Positions 8,249-17,588 of a stretch of DNA of 64,000 nucleotides are shown piece by piece. Position numbers and translations under genes: made by a program. The notes under the pieces were generated by a model. It worked only from the letters and a program-made list of their open reading frames with translations. It was not told where the DNA came from and searched no databases. Location of the stretch: assembly GCA_965231865.1 (NCBI GenBank), contig CBDDOJ010000001.1, positions 310,001-374,000 of the forward strand, in the 5' to 3' direction. The stretch comes from WTGA01 sp965231865. Lineage in GTDB: Bacteria; Pseudomonadota; Gammaproteobacteria; Arenicellales; Poriferihabitantaceae. Numbering within the stretch: the stretch's first letter is position 1; every line of letters starts with the position of its first letter.

Positions 8249-10446
8249 CCCATGCGCCTCCGTCTCCGGTGCTTTCGGGGCCGTGTGCTGCGGGCCAGTT
8301 CGAAATTGATTTTGGCCCCCTCCATGTCCACCCGGCTGACCCTGACCAGGACCGCATCTCCCAGCCTGAACCGTTCACCGCTCGCCTGCCCCACAAGCTG
8401 CAAACGGGCCGGATCGTACTCATAGTAGTCGAAGCCCAGTGAGGACACGTGCACCAGTCCATCCACAAACAGGTTTTTCAGTTGTACAAACACCCCGAAT
8501 TCCTTGACCCCGGTGATGACCCCCTTGTATTTTTCGCCTATTTTATCCCGCATGAACCCGGCCTTCAGCCTGGCGATCACCTCCCATGTCGCATCATCCG
8601 CCCGACGCTCGGCATCCGAACACTGCGTGGTCACCTCCTGGAGTGTTCTGCCCGGCGCCAGGACATCCCTGCCCTCCCCCGCCGTTCTGCGGGCCAGAAT
8701 CTGCTTGATCTGGCGGTGTACAACCAGATCACTGTATCGGCGGATGGGAGAAGTAAAGTGGGTATAGACCGGATAGGCCAGTGCAAAATGACCCGACGGA
8801 GTGGGACCGTACACCGCCCGGCTCAAACTGCGCAGCAATACGGCCTTGACGACCTCGGCCACCGGACCGCGGTGTGCAACACTGTCAATCAATTGCGAAT
8901 AATCCCGGGCTTGGGGGTCGTCTCCCCCTCCAAGGGACAATCCCATACCATTCAGAAATGTTTTCAGTTCCCGTAAGGAGGTCATTTCCGGACCATAATG
9001 ATTCCGGTAAACGGAGTTTTCTCCAAAGTGCTCCTGCAATGCCTGTGCAGCACAGATGTTGGCCGCCAGCATGCATTCCTCGATCAGGCCATGGGCCTCA
9101 TTTCGCTCCCGGACGGCAATACGGGTGATCTGCCGATCCGGGCCAAATTCAATCCGGGGTTCCGGAAAACTGAAATCAATGGCTCCCCGGCTCACCCTGT
9201 TTTCCTTCAAAAGCCGGGAAAGCCGGTACAGGTGGTCCAGGTTTTCCACCACATACGCCCATGCCTGGCGCTGCTCCGGGTCCTGGCGGGCAACAATCTC
9301 GTGGACCACCTCATAGGTCATGCGTGCTCTGGAATTCATCAATCCCGGATAAAAACCGCTTTCCAGCAAATGGCCGGACCCGTCGAACTGCATGTCACAC
9401 ACCATGCAAAGACGGTCTTCATCCGGATTCAACGAACAGATTCCATTGGAAAGGTGTTCCGGCAACATCGGAATGACCTGGTCCGGGAAGTACACCGAAT
9501 TTCCGCGATTCAACGCTTCGAGGTCCAGCGCGCTCCCGGCCTCCACATAGTGGCTGACATCGGCGATGGCTACCACCAGCCGCCAGCCCGATGAAGTGGG
9601 CGCACAATACACGGCATCATCAAAATCCCGGGCATCCATCCCGTCGATGGTAAGCAGCGTCAGGTCGCGGATATCCCGGCGGCTGCCATCCGCCGGGATA
9701 TCGAAGGAATCCCGGTTCCCGATTTTTGATATTTCCGCCTCGACTTCCCGGGGCCAATGATGCGGCAGTTCATGCTCCCGAATGGTGATTTCCGTTTCCA
9801 TGCCCTGTGTCTGCGCCGTGCCAACGACTTCAACCACTTCACCGACAACCCGGCGATTTACCATTGGATGCCCGGTAATCCTGACCATCACGATGTCTCC
9901 GTCCCCGGCATGGTGGACCTGGTCAGCAGGGACCCTGATATCCCGGGCATACCGGGGGTTGTCCGGTTTGACGATTCCTCCTGTGCCAATCGCCTGGAAA
10001 AGCCCGGTAATGTGCCGTTCCTGCTCCATGACCTCAACAATATACCCGGAACTGCGTCCACGAAAATCCCGGCGCCGACCCATCCGCGCCAGCACCCGGT
10101 CCCCATGCAGCACCTTCTCCATTTCAACAGCTTGCAGGTACAGGTCTTCGGTTTCGTTGTCGGTGACCACAAACCCGAAGCCCTCCGGATGCCCCTGGAT
10201 GCGGCCGGTGACTGCCTTCATTTTTCCGGACAGTCTGTAGCGGTCCTGTTCATCGTCGAGCACCAGCCCCTCTCCGCACATTTGTCGCATCCTGGCCTGC
10301 AATGCGTCCTGCTCCCCCTCTGAAGACAGCTGAAAATGGGTCATCAGGTCCGCGAGACCAATCCATTGTTCCTTGCCAAGGAGATGGGTAAATATCTGTA
10401 ACTTTGTAGGGACCCGAATCCCTCCGGCTACGGAATTATTGTTCAT
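8245..10446 (-). CDS. rnr: Ribonuclease R
   Basis: A 3'-5' processive exoribonuclease of the RNB/RNase II family that degrades structured RNA, rRNA and tmRNA-tagged messages. At 733 residues it is close to the usual 760-810. An N-terminal winged-helix and cold-shock region (about 1-150, GRIQGHPEGFGFV) precedes the RNB catalytic domain (about 245-575) with TIDGMDARDFDDAVYC (about 248-263, the metal-binding Asp cluster), and then an S1 domain (about 640-715, KYKGVITGVKEFGVFVQL). The protein ends in a short basic tail (RPRKHRRRRRMG) rather than the long Lys-rich tail of E. coli. It is the first gene of the rnr-rlmB operon; the 238-base gap upstream to pntA is divergent. Confidence 0.95.
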   Translation of the reverse strand: MNNNSVAGGIRVPTKLQIFTHLLGKEQWIGLADLMTHFQLSSEGEQDALQARMRQMCGEGLVLDDEQDRYRLSGKMKAVTGRIQGHPEGFGFVVTDNETEDLYLQAVEMEKVLHGDRVLARMGRRRDFRGRSSGYIVEVMEQERHITGLFQAIGTGGIVKPDNPRYARDIRVPADQVHHAGDGDIVMVRITGHPMVNRRVVGEVVEVVGTAQTQGMETEITIREHELPHHWPREVEAEISKIGNRDSFDIPADGSRRDIRDLTLLTIDGMDARDFDDAVYCAPTSSGWRLVVAIADVSHYVEAGSALDLEALNRGNSVYFPDQVIPMLPEHLSNGICSLNPDEDRLCMVCDMQFDGSGHLLESGFYPGLMNSRARMTYEVVHEIVARQDPEQRQAWAYVVENLDHLYRLSRLLKENRVSRGAIDFSFPEPRIEFGPDRQITRIAVRERNEAHGLIEECMLAANICAAQALQEHFGENSVYRNHYGPEMTSLRELKTFLNGMGLSLGGGDDPQARDYSQLIDSVAHRGPVAEVVKAVLLRSLSRAVYGPTPSGHFALAYPVYTHFTSPIRRYSDLVVHRQIKQILARRTAGEGRDVLAPGRTLQEVTTQCSDAERRADDATWEVIARLKAGFMRDKIGEKYKGVITGVKEFGVFVQLKNLFVDGLVHVSSLGFDYYEYDPARLQLVGQASGERFRLGDAVLVRVSRVDMEGAKINFELARSTRPRKHRRRRRMG

Positions 10447-10684
10447 GTTATTTTTTGTGTCTTCCTTTGTCAGATTGACTACAATACATCAACCGGGTTG
10501 CCGTTACAGTACCCATCGAGACTGCACTGAATAAAATTATTGGATACATAAAGGAAATTCATTGGACCGATGCTAAGCAAATGGGTATATTGCCGTTCGG
10601 CTGCGGATACGGATTGGAAGCCCCAATTGTACTGTTTCCTCCCTGAGTTTTCATGAACTGAATAAACCCCAATATCGTTGAATC

Positions 10685-12238
10685 GTGAAAATCGGTGTCC
10701 CCAAAGAAATCCATACCGGCGAACGCAGGGTTGCCTGCACCCCGGATGAGGTAAAGAAACTGCTGGAGCTGGGTTACTCGGTCATTCTGGAGGAGGAGGC
10801 CGGCATGGCTGCAGGCTATTCCGACCGGGACTACCGTGATGCCGGTGCGTCCATTGAACCGGACCCGGAAAAACTCTGGGAGACGGCGGATATCCTCTGC
10901 AAGGTGCGCGCTCCGGAATATCACCCCCTTTTGGAACGGGAGGAAACCGACCTCCTGGATGAATCCCATACCCTGATCAGTTTTATCTGGCCGGGTCAAA
11001 GCAGCGAATTGATGGAGGGACTGAAGAACCGCGGCTGTACGGTGCTGGCCATGGATGCCGTGCCCCGGATTTCCAGGGCGCAGAAAATGGATGCCCTGTC
11101 CTCGATGTCCAATATCGGCGGATACCGGGCCGTCATGGAAGCCGGTCAGCATTTTGGCCGGTTTTTTACCGGCCAGATCACCGCGGCAGGGAGCATCCCG
11201 CCGGCAAAGGTCATGGTGATTGGTGCCGGTGTAGCTGGATTGTCCGCGATCGGAACGGCCGTGAACCTGGGTGCGATCGTTCGCGCCTTTGATACGCGCC
11301 CTGAAGTCAAGGAGCAGATTGAAAGCATGAATGCGGAATTTCTCGAACTGGATTTCAAGGAGGACGGTTCCGGGTCGGGGGGCTATGCCAAGGTCATGAG
11401 CGAAGAATTCATTGCAGCGGAAATGGCCTTGTTTGCCGAACAGGCCAGAGAGGTCGATATCATCATCACCACGGCCCTCATTCCCGGCAGGCCTGCCCCG
11501 AAACTGATCACCAGGGAGATGGTCGATTCCATGAAAACGGGGAGCGTCGTGGTGGACCTTGCGGCAGAACAGGGCGGCAACTGTGAATATACCCGGCCTG
11601 GGGAAGTGAGTGTGCAACAGGGGGTCACCATCGTTGGCTACACCGATTTGCCCAGCCGGATGGCCGCCCAGTCGAGCCAGTTGTATGCGGCCAATATTCG
11701 CCACCTGCTGACGGACCTTACTCCGGAAAAGAACGGTGAACTCCTGGTCAACCTGGACGACGAGGTCATCCGGGGAACCACCGTCGTCCACAAGGGGGAG
11801 ATTATCTGGCCACCCCCCGCTCCGAAACCGGTTGCTCCCCCGGAACCGGCTTCATCCCCCGCCCCGCCCCCGGTCCTGGCTCCCAGTCAAAAAAACCGGG
11901 TCCTGTCCACGCTGGTGGCAATGGGGCTGGGCGCATTGCTCCTTCTCGGGGTGGGCTCGGTGGCCCCTCCGGAGTTCATGAACCATTTCATTGTATTTGT
12001 ACTGGCCTGCTTTGTGGGCTGGCAGGTGATCTGGAATGTGACCCCGGCACTGCATACCCCACTGATGAGCGTCACCAATGCCATCAGCGGCATCATCGTG
12101 ATCGGGTCTCTTTTGCAAATCAATGCCAGTTCCTCTTTGGGGGTTGCCCTGGCGTTTGTGGCCGTGGTGATCTCCTCCATCAATATTGCGGGGGGATTCC
12201 TGGTCACCCAGCGCATGCTGAACATGTTCCAGAAATAA
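10685..12238 (+). CDS. pntA: NAD(P) transhydrogenase subunit alpha
   Basis: The membrane transhydrogenase couples proton entry to hydride transfer from NADH to NADP+. This 517-residue subunit is the fused E. coli type. The NAD-binding dI domain (1-375) has the start KIGVPKE, the site RAFDTRPEVKEQIES (about 199-213) and GYTDLPSRMAAQSSQLYA (about 318-335). A Pro-rich linker (about 378-402) and four membrane helices of dII follow. The GTG at 10685 is the start because the conserved KIGVPKE follows directly. pntB starts 13 bases after its stop, forming a two-gene operon. Confidence 0.95.
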   Translation: MKIGVPKEIHTGERRVACTPDEVKKLLELGYSVILEEEAGMAAGYSDRDYRDAGASIEPDPEKLWETADILCKVRAPEYHPLLEREETDLLDESHTLISFIWPGQSSELMEGLKNRGCTVLAMDAVPRISRAQKMDALSSMSNIGGYRAVMEAGQHFGRFFTGQITAAGSIPPAKVMVIGAGVAGLSAIGTAVNLGAIVRAFDTRPEVKEQIESMNAEFLELDFKEDGSGSGGYAKVMSEEFIAAEMALFAEQAREVDIIITTALIPGRPAPKLITREMVDSMKTGSVVVDLAAEQGGNCEYTRPGEVSVQQGVTIVGYTDLPSRMAAQSSQLYAANIRHLLTDLTPEKNGELLVNLDDEVIRGTTVVHKGEIIWPPPAPKPVAPPEPASSPAPPPVLAPSQKNRVLSTLVAMGLGALLLLGVGSVAPPEFMNHFIVFVLACFVGWQVIWNVTPALHTPLMSVTNAISGIIVIGSLLQINASSSLGVALAFVAVVISSINIAGGFLVTQRMLNMFQK

Positions 12239-12251
12239 TCGGGAATCTGAT

Positions 12252-13634
12252 ATGCCAGCCGGTCTGACCATTGCGGCCTACATTGTCGCCAGCATCTGTT
12301 TCATCCTGAGCCTTGGCGGGCTCAGCAACCAGGAAAAGGCACAACGCGGAAACGGGTACGGCATTGCGGGCATGGTGATTGCCATTGCCGCCACGTTGTG
12401 GAGCGATTCCGTCACGGGATACGGGCTCATCGCGGTCGCCATGGGCATTGGTGCAGTGATCGGGGCGGTGCTGGCCGTTCGGGTAGAGATGACCTCCATG
12501 CCGGAACTGGTCGCCATCCTGCACAGCTTCGTCGGCCTTGCCGCGGTTCTTGTTGGATTTTCCTCGTACCTGGACGTCCACATCGTGCTCCAGGATGCCG
12601 CCAAGACCATCCGCGATATCGAAGTGTATCTGGGGGTATTCATTGGCGCCGTGACCTTTACCGGGTCGGTGATTGCCTTTGGAAAACTAAAAGGAATTCT
12701 CAGCAGCAAACCCCTTATGCTGCCGGCAAGGCACTGGCTGAACCTGGCCCTCTTCATCGTTTGCATCTACCTGGGCAAGGTGTTCGTGGAGGCCGGCTCC
12801 ATCGATGCCGGGGTCACCCCGTTGCTGATCATGACGATCCTGGCCTTCCTGTTTGGCATCCACATGGTAATGGCCATCGGGGGCGCGGACATGCCGGTGG
12901 TCATTTCCATCCTGAACAGCTATTCCGGTTGGGCCGCCGCCGCCACCGGTTTTATGCTTTCCAACGATCTGCTGATTATCACCGGCGCCCTGGTGGGATC
13001 CAGCGGGGCCATTTTGAGCTATATCATGTGCCGCGCCATGAACCGTTCCTTTCTCAACGTCGTAATGGGTGGTTTTGGGTCAACCAGCTCTTTCGTATCC
13101 GATGTGGAAGGCGAAGCGGTTGCGATCAGCAGCCATGAAACCGCAAATCAGCTGGGCATGATCTCCTCCCTGGTCATCGTTCCGGGCTACGGCATGGCCG
13201 TAGCCCATGCCCAGCATATGGTCTCCGAATTGACGAAGAAATTGCGGGACCGGAATGTACAGGTCCATTTTGCCATCCATCCGGTTGCCGGGCGGATGCC
13301 GGGGCATATGAATGTGTTGCTGGCAGAAGCGAAGGTGCCCTACGACATTGTTTTCGAGATGGATGAAATCAACCCGGATCTGCCGGAGACCGATATGGTG
13401 ATGGTCATTGGGGCAAACGATATTGTCAACCCATCCGCCATTGAATCCCCGGACAGCCCCATTGCCGGCATGCCGGTGATTGAGGTCTGGAAGGCAAAGC
13501 AGGTGATCGTATTGAAAAGAAGCATGGCCAGCGGCTACGCCGGCGTCGAGAACCCGCTGTTTTACAGGGAGAATACCAAAATGCTGTTTGGAGATGCCAA
13601 GGAAAGCATGGAACAGGTGGTCTCCGGTCTATAG
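12252..13634 (+). CDS. pntB: NAD(P) transhydrogenase subunit beta
   Basis: A 460-residue beta subunit carrying the rest of the membrane channel and the NADP(H)-binding dIII domain. About eight or nine hydrophobic helices fill residues 3-265. The dIII domain (about 290-460) has the NADP-binding motif GYGMAVAHAQH (about 314-324), FAIHPVAGRMPGHMNVLLAE (about 340-359), IGANDIVNP (about 392-400) and the end RSMASGYAGVENPLF. The length matches E. coli PntB (462). It pairs with pntA just upstream. Confidence 0.95.
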   Translation: MPAGLTIAAYIVASICFILSLGGLSNQEKAQRGNGYGIAGMVIAIAATLWSDSVTGYGLIAVAMGIGAVIGAVLAVRVEMTSMPELVAILHSFVGLAAVLVGFSSYLDVHIVLQDAAKTIRDIEVYLGVFIGAVTFTGSVIAFGKLKGILSSKPLMLPARHWLNLALFIVCIYLGKVFVEAGSIDAGVTPLLIMTILAFLFGIHMVMAIGGADMPVVISILNSYSGWAAAATGFMLSNDLLIITGALVGSSGAILSYIMCRAMNRSFLNVVMGGFGSTSSFVSDVEGEAVAISSHETANQLGMISSLVIVPGYGMAVAHAQHMVSELTKKLRDRNVQVHFAIHPVAGRMPGHMNVLLAEAKVPYDIVFEMDEINPDLPETDMVMVIGANDIVNPSAIESPDSPIAGMPVIEVWKAKQVIVLKRSMASGYAGVENPLFYRENTKMLFGDAKESMEQVVSGL

Positions 13635-13733
13635 GACCGGTCCATGGCATTCGGGTTTTTGCGGTGAATCGATTTTTCCAGCTTCTGTGATTTCGGCTAT
13701 ACTCCGCACTCCAACATTTTTTTCCTTCCCCCC

Positions 13734-14612
13734 ATGTCAAACATACTGAAACTGGGCATTCCCAAAGGGAGTCTTGAAGCAGCGACCCGGGATTTGTTCT
13801 CCCAGGCCGGGTGGACGATCAGCACCCGGTCAAGGAATTATTTTCCTTCCATTGATGACAGCGAGATTACCTGTTCACTGGTACGGTCCCAGGAAATGGG
13901 GACCTACGTCACGAACGGGGTCCTGGATGCGGGGCTCACTGGCCAGGACTGGCTGGCGGAAACCAATTCGGACGTTGAAATCATCTCTCACCTGGTGTAC
14001 TCAAAAGTCTCTGACCGACCCTGCCGGTGGGTGCTGGTTGTGCCCCATGACTCCCCGATCCAGACGGTACAGGACCTGGAAGGCAAACGGATTTCCACTG
14101 AACTGGTGAACTTCACAAAGGAGTACCTGTCCGCAAGAAATATCAATGCCTCGGTGGAGTTTTCCTGGGGAGCCACCGAGGCAAAAGTAGTGGAAGGTCT
14201 CGCGGACGCTGCGGTGGAAATCACGGAAACCGAAAGTACGATCAGGGCACACGGTCTGCGCATCGTGTGCGACCTGCTTCAGACCCACACCGTATTCGTT
14301 GCCAACAGGACTTCCATCAAGGACCCCTGGAAGAAGAAGAAAATCGACCAGATCGCATTGCTGCTGGAAAGCGCACTGATGGCCCGGAAGAAGGTTCTTC
14401 TGAAAATGAACGTACCCGGTGACCGTCTGGATGAACTGGTCGGGCAGTTGCCCAGCCTGCATGCCCCCACCATCAACCGGCTGTACGGCGATGAATGGCT
14501 GGCGGTGGAAACCGTGGTGAGCAAAAAAGAGGTCAGAAAAATCATTCCGCTGCTGAAGTCGGCAGGAGCCGAAGGCATTCTGGAGTTTGAACTGAGAAAG
14601 ATGGTGACCTGA
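13734..14612 (+). CDS. hisG: ATP phosphoribosyltransferase, long form
   Basis: First step of histidine synthesis: ATP plus PRPP gives phosphoribosyl-ATP. At 292 residues it is the long HisG form with a C-terminal ACT-like regulatory domain (about 225-292, ending EGILEFELRKMVT) that binds histidine for feedback inhibition. The catalytic lobes have KLGIPKGSLEAATRDLF at the start, LDAGLTGQDWLAE (about 63-75) and the PRPP loop AADAAVEITETES-like segment DAAVEITETESTIRAHG (about 159-175). It stands alone, without other his genes in the window. It follows pntB by 99 bases on the same strand. Confidence 0.93.
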   Translation: MSNILKLGIPKGSLEAATRDLFSQAGWTISTRSRNYFPSIDDSEITCSLVRSQEMGTYVTNGVLDAGLTGQDWLAETNSDVEIISHLVYSKVSDRPCRWVLVVPHDSPIQTVQDLEGKRISTELVNFTKEYLSARNINASVEFSWGATEAKVVEGLADAAVEITETESTIRAHGLRIVCDLLQTHTVFVANRTSIKDPWKKKKIDQIALLLESALMARKKVLLKMNVPGDRLDELVGQLPSLHAPTINRLYGDEWLAVETVVSKKEVRKIIPLLKSAGAEGILEFELRKMVT

Positions 14613-14771
14613 ATTGGGAGCACCGGTCGGTCATCGGCCGTGACTGCAGACAAATACCCCCCGGACCATCGGATGTGGTTTCTGCCCTGCCCGGTGAGGC
14701 GCATAAAACCGTCAACCCCATGGGAATAGGGGCAACTTGGGACATCCATTTTTTGTTTCTTGATATTACGA

Positions 14772-14800
14772 TTTACGTATACCGTAAAGTCCACTATAAT
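14772..14800 (+). promoter_or_regulatory. higBA promoter with overlapping palindrome
   Basis: A -35-like TTTACG (14772-14777) is separated by 17 bases from a perfect TATAAT (14795-14800). The -35 box is itself one arm of a perfect inverted repeat, TTTACG-TATAC-CGTAAA (14772-14788), a likely HigA operator. The higB ATG at 14809 starts only 8 bases after the -10 box, so the transcript is probably leaderless or nearly so. Confidence 0.65.
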
Positions 14801-14808
14801 CTACTTGC

Positions 14809-15087
14809 ATGGTTCGAAACTTTAAAAACCGTGATACAAGGCGCTTCTTTGAAGGCTATAGGATTGCAGCATTCCATGGATTTGCTGCCCAAGCGACACG
14901 ACGATTGACACTGCTGGACAGTGCCGAGTCACTTGTGGACCTTATGGCCTTGCCAAGCAATCGACTGGAAGTGTTGCGAGGAGACCGTACCGGGCAATAC
15001 AGCATTCGGATCAATGCTCAATGGCGCATCTGCTTTCGTTGGGAAGATGATGGGCCATATGATGTCGAAATTGTGGATTATCATTGA
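14809..15087 (+). CDS. higB: HigB-like mRNA interferase toxin
   Basis: A 92-residue toxin of the RelE/ParE superfamily, HigB (PSK/killer) branch. VRNFKNRDTRRFFEG at the start, DLMALPSNRLEVLRGDR (about 44-60) and the C-terminal YSIRINAQWRICFRWEDD with VEIVDYH are the family hallmarks, including the Arg residues used for ribosome-dependent mRNA cleavage. The length is typical (about 92). The higA antitoxin follows, so the order is toxin first, the reverse of most TA pairs but normal for higBA. The frame is intact. Confidence 0.9.
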   Translation: MVRNFKNRDTRRFFEGYRIAAFHGFAAQATRRLTLLDSAESLVDLMALPSNRLEVLRGDRTGQYSIRINAQWRICFRWEDDGPYDVEIVDYH

Positions 15088-15099
15088 GAGGACGTGGAC

Positions 15100-15405
15100 A
15101 TGAATGCAAGAAACAGAATGAGGCCCGTGCATCCTGGCGAGATTCTACGAGAGGAACTGGATGAGTTGGGGCTCTCGGCCAATGCGCTTTCCAAGGCACT
15201 GGGGGTACCCGTGAACCGGGTCACGACGATCCTGAACGGGCAGCGTGGCGTGACTGCAGACACAGCATTGCGTTTGGCACGTTATTTTGGCACCACGCCG
15301 CAGGTCTGGCTGAATTTACAGAAAACCTGGGAGCTTCGCTGTGCTGAAATTAAAACGGGCCATACTATAGCCACGCGTGTAAAGCCTCGGCAGACAGCGG
15401 CATAA
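15100..15405 (+). CDS. higA: HigA-like XRE antitoxin
   Basis: An antitoxin and autorepressor with an XRE helix-turn-helix: RPVHPGEILREELDELGLSA, then ANALSKALGVPVNRVTTILN and DTALRLARYFGTTPQVWLNLQ, an almost textbook HigA sequence. The ATG at 15100 follows GAGAGGA by about 8 bases; a GTG two codons earlier (15094) is also possible. The gene is 101 residues long and begins 12 bases after higB, so the two are co-transcribed. It should bind the palindrome at 14772-14788. Confidence 0.92.
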   Translation: MNARNRMRPVHPGEILREELDELGLSANALSKALGVPVNRVTTILNGQRGVTADTALRLARYFGTTPQVWLNLQKTWELRCAEIKTGHTIATRVKPRQTAA

Positions 15406-15592
15406 TACAACGAAGAAAAGCTGATGCCCGGCTGCCGCGAGCATGTCAACGCAAAGTAGTAAAGACCCCCTTTTTATTCAACCTGCTACAGCAAGGTGAA
15501 CATTTCCCGGAGTCGAGGTGGATGCCATTTGTGGTCGGAATCGGCACAAAAGGCAAACCAGACAAGGAGAAAATACGATGACCGGGGTCACT

Positions 15593-16957
15593 TCAGCCGG
15601 TAATGATCTCCGGCCCCATCAACAGGGTCGGCAGATACGTGGAAATCCATGGAATATACGTCACCATGATCAGGAAAATGAACAGGATGCTCACCCAGGG
15701 CAAGGCCGCCCGGATCACCCGCGCCACCGGCATTCCGGCCACTCCTGCGGTTACAAACAGATTCAGACCAACCGGAGGGGTAATCATGCCAATTTCCATG
15801 TTCACCACCATGATGATTCCCAGGTGAATCGGGTCGATACCCAGGGCGATGGCAATGGGAAAGACCAGCGGTGCGACGATCACCAGCAGGCCGGAAGGCT
15901 CCATGAACTGCCCCCCGACAAGGAGGATGACGTTGACCACGACCAGAAACAAAACCGGACCAAAACCCGCGCTCAGCATCGCTTCGGTAATCATCTGGGG
16001 AACACGCTCTTCGGTCAGGACATGTTTCAGTACCAGGGCATTGGCGATAATGAACATCAACATGATCGTGAGCTTGCCCGCTTCCAGCAGAGTACGGCGA
16101 TTGTCCTCATGCCAGAACGCGGAAATGCCCCGCCACACCAGCATGATGCCGCCCTTGCCGGGAGTACTGAACGGCCCGATATCCCGGTAGATGAAATTGG
16201 ATACAAAAAAGGCATACACCGCCGCGACGGCGGCCGCTTCCGTCGGGGTGAACAGGCCACCGTAGATCCCCCCCAGGATAATCACGATCAGCATGAGTCC
16301 CCACATGGACTCCCTGGCAGAGGCCAGAACTTCCCCCATTCCGGCCCAGGCCTGGGATGGCAACCCCCGGATATGGGCATACACATAGATCCCGGTCATC
16401 AGCATGAAGCCCGCCAGAATCCCGGGAACAATGCCCGCGAGGAACATGCGCCCTACGGAAACATCGGTCGCCGCGGCATAGACCACCATGACGATAGAGG
16501 GTGGGATCAGTATTCCCAATGTGCCGGCATTGCAAATGATGCCGGCCGCAAAGTCATCGCGGTATCCCAGCTGACGCATCCCGGCAATGACGATACTGCC
16601 GATACCAACCACGGTGGCGGGAGAGGAGCCGGAAAGCGCGGCAAACAGCATGCAGGCCAACACAGAAGCAATCGCCATACCGCCCTTGATGTGGCCAACC
16701 ATTGCGATGGCAAAGCGGATAATTCTCTGGGCAACGCCGCCGGTGGACATGAATGTCGAGGCAAGAATAAAAAACGGGATGGCAAGCAGGGTGTAGTGGC
16801 CATCAAACGCTGAAAACAGGGTTTGGGCAATCGAGCTTAACGACCCCCCCGAGTGAAACACAAGAAAAAGGATGCTGGAAAGTCCGAGGCACACCGCGAC
16901 CGGCACTCCGATCGCGAGCAAAACAATGACCAGCAGGAATAGCAGGAGGGCGCTCAC
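15593..16957 (-). CDS. dctM: TRAP transporter large permease DctM
   Basis: The large membrane subunit of a tripartite ATP-independent periplasmic transporter, which imports carboxylate-type solutes with the sodium gradient. The 454-residue protein has about twelve hydrophobic segments, with family motifs FFILASTFMSTGGVAQRI (about 62-79), LFAALSGSSPATVVGIGS (about 104-121) and TLGILIPPSIVMVVYA (about 147-162), and a C-terminal GMITPPVGLNLFVTA (about 396-410). It is the last gene of a dctP-dctQ-dctM operon. The substrate cannot be told from sequence. The 187-base gap on its right-hand neighbour's side (15406-15592, toward higA) shows nothing recognisable. Confidence 0.93.
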   Translation of the reverse strand: MSALLLFLLVIVLLAIGVPVAVCLGLSSILFLVFHSGGSLSSIAQTLFSAFDGHYTLLAIPFFILASTFMSTGGVAQRIIRFAIAMVGHIKGGMAIASVLACMLFAALSGSSPATVVGIGSIVIAGMRQLGYRDDFAAGIICNAGTLGILIPPSIVMVVYAAATDVSVGRMFLAGIVPGILAGFMLMTGIYVYAHIRGLPSQAWAGMGEVLASARESMWGLMLIVIILGGIYGGLFTPTEAAAVAAVYAFFVSNFIYRDIGPFSTPGKGGIMLVWRGISAFWHEDNRRTLLEAGKLTIMLMFIIANALVLKHVLTEERVPQMITEAMLSAGFGPVLFLVVVNVILLVGGQFMEPSGLLVIVAPLVFPIAIALGIDPIHLGIIMVVNMEIGMITPPVGLNLFVTAGVAGMPVARVIRAALPWVSILFIFLIMVTYIPWISTYLPTLLMGPEIITG

Positions 16958-16967
16958 ATCCAGGCGA

Positions 16968-17570
16968 TCATCCGTCAGAACCGTGGCGGGCGATCAGCAC
17001 GGGAGAGTGCCCCTTTACCAGCCGCCAGGCCAGCTGGCAGTACCGCAGGGTCAGCAACAGGCTCCCCAGCGGCAGTGCAAAATAGGGGATGAATCTCGGG
17101 ATCTTTTCGTATCGCTCTCCCTCATTGAGGAAATCAGCGAGAAATTGCAGCCAATCGGGCATCGGAATATCTTCGGTTTCCAGAAAGGCGCGTTTCGTCA
17201 CGAAGGGGGACCAGTAATCCCAGCTTCCTTTCAGCAACAGGAAGCTGAATACCAGGCAGGCCAGCAGCGCCACGGCCAGCATGCACTTCCGTATCCCGGG
17301 GGGCATCCCGCTGGTGAGTGAATCGACGCCGATGTGCAGTGATTTCTTGACCCCGTATGAAATCCCGATCAGCACGAGCCAGGCGAAGAGGAAAACCGTT
17401 GCCTCCAGCGCCCACAGCAAATTGGAATTGAACACTTTCCTGGCGACCACATTGGCAAAGGTGATCAGGGTCATGGACCCCAGCAACAGGGCGATGAGGG
17501 TTTCCTCAATGCGGTCGGTTCTTTTTTGCATGTATACCGAGAGGTCCCCTGGTTCAGGCCGGTTGGTCAA
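16968..17570 (-). CDS. dctQ: TRAP transporter small permease DctQ
   Basis: The small membrane subunit of the TRAP transporter, with four predicted helices (IALLLGSMTLITFANVVARK at about 27-46, FLFAWLVLIGISYGVKKS at about 65-82 with the family's GISYGVKKSLHIGVD motif, and two later segments). The longest frame starts at a TTG (17570, 200 residues). The ATG at 17531 (M14, MQKRTDRIEE) is a better start because the conserved protein begins there. dctM starts 10 bases after its stop. Confidence 0.88.
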   Translation of the reverse strand: MTNRPEPGDLSVYMQKRTDRIEETLIALLLGSMTLITFANVVARKVFNSNLLWALEATVFLFAWLVLIGISYGVKKSLHIGVDSLTSGMPPGIRKCMLAVALLACLVFSFLLLKGSWDYWSPFVTKRAFLETEDIPMPDWLQFLADFLNEGERYEKIPRFIPYFALPLGSLLLTLRYCQLAWRLVKGHSPVLIARHGSDG

Positions 17571-17588
17571 AATTCGGGTTTGGATGAT

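Noticed and set aside
10559..11791. 410-codon minus-strand ORF opposite pntA
   Set aside because: It lies opposite the clear pntA gene and has no motif; a composition artefact.
15518..16813. 431-codon plus-strand ORF opposite dctM
   Set aside because: Antisense to dctM; its Gln/His/Asp-rich product is what a hydrophobic membrane-protein gene gives on the other strand.
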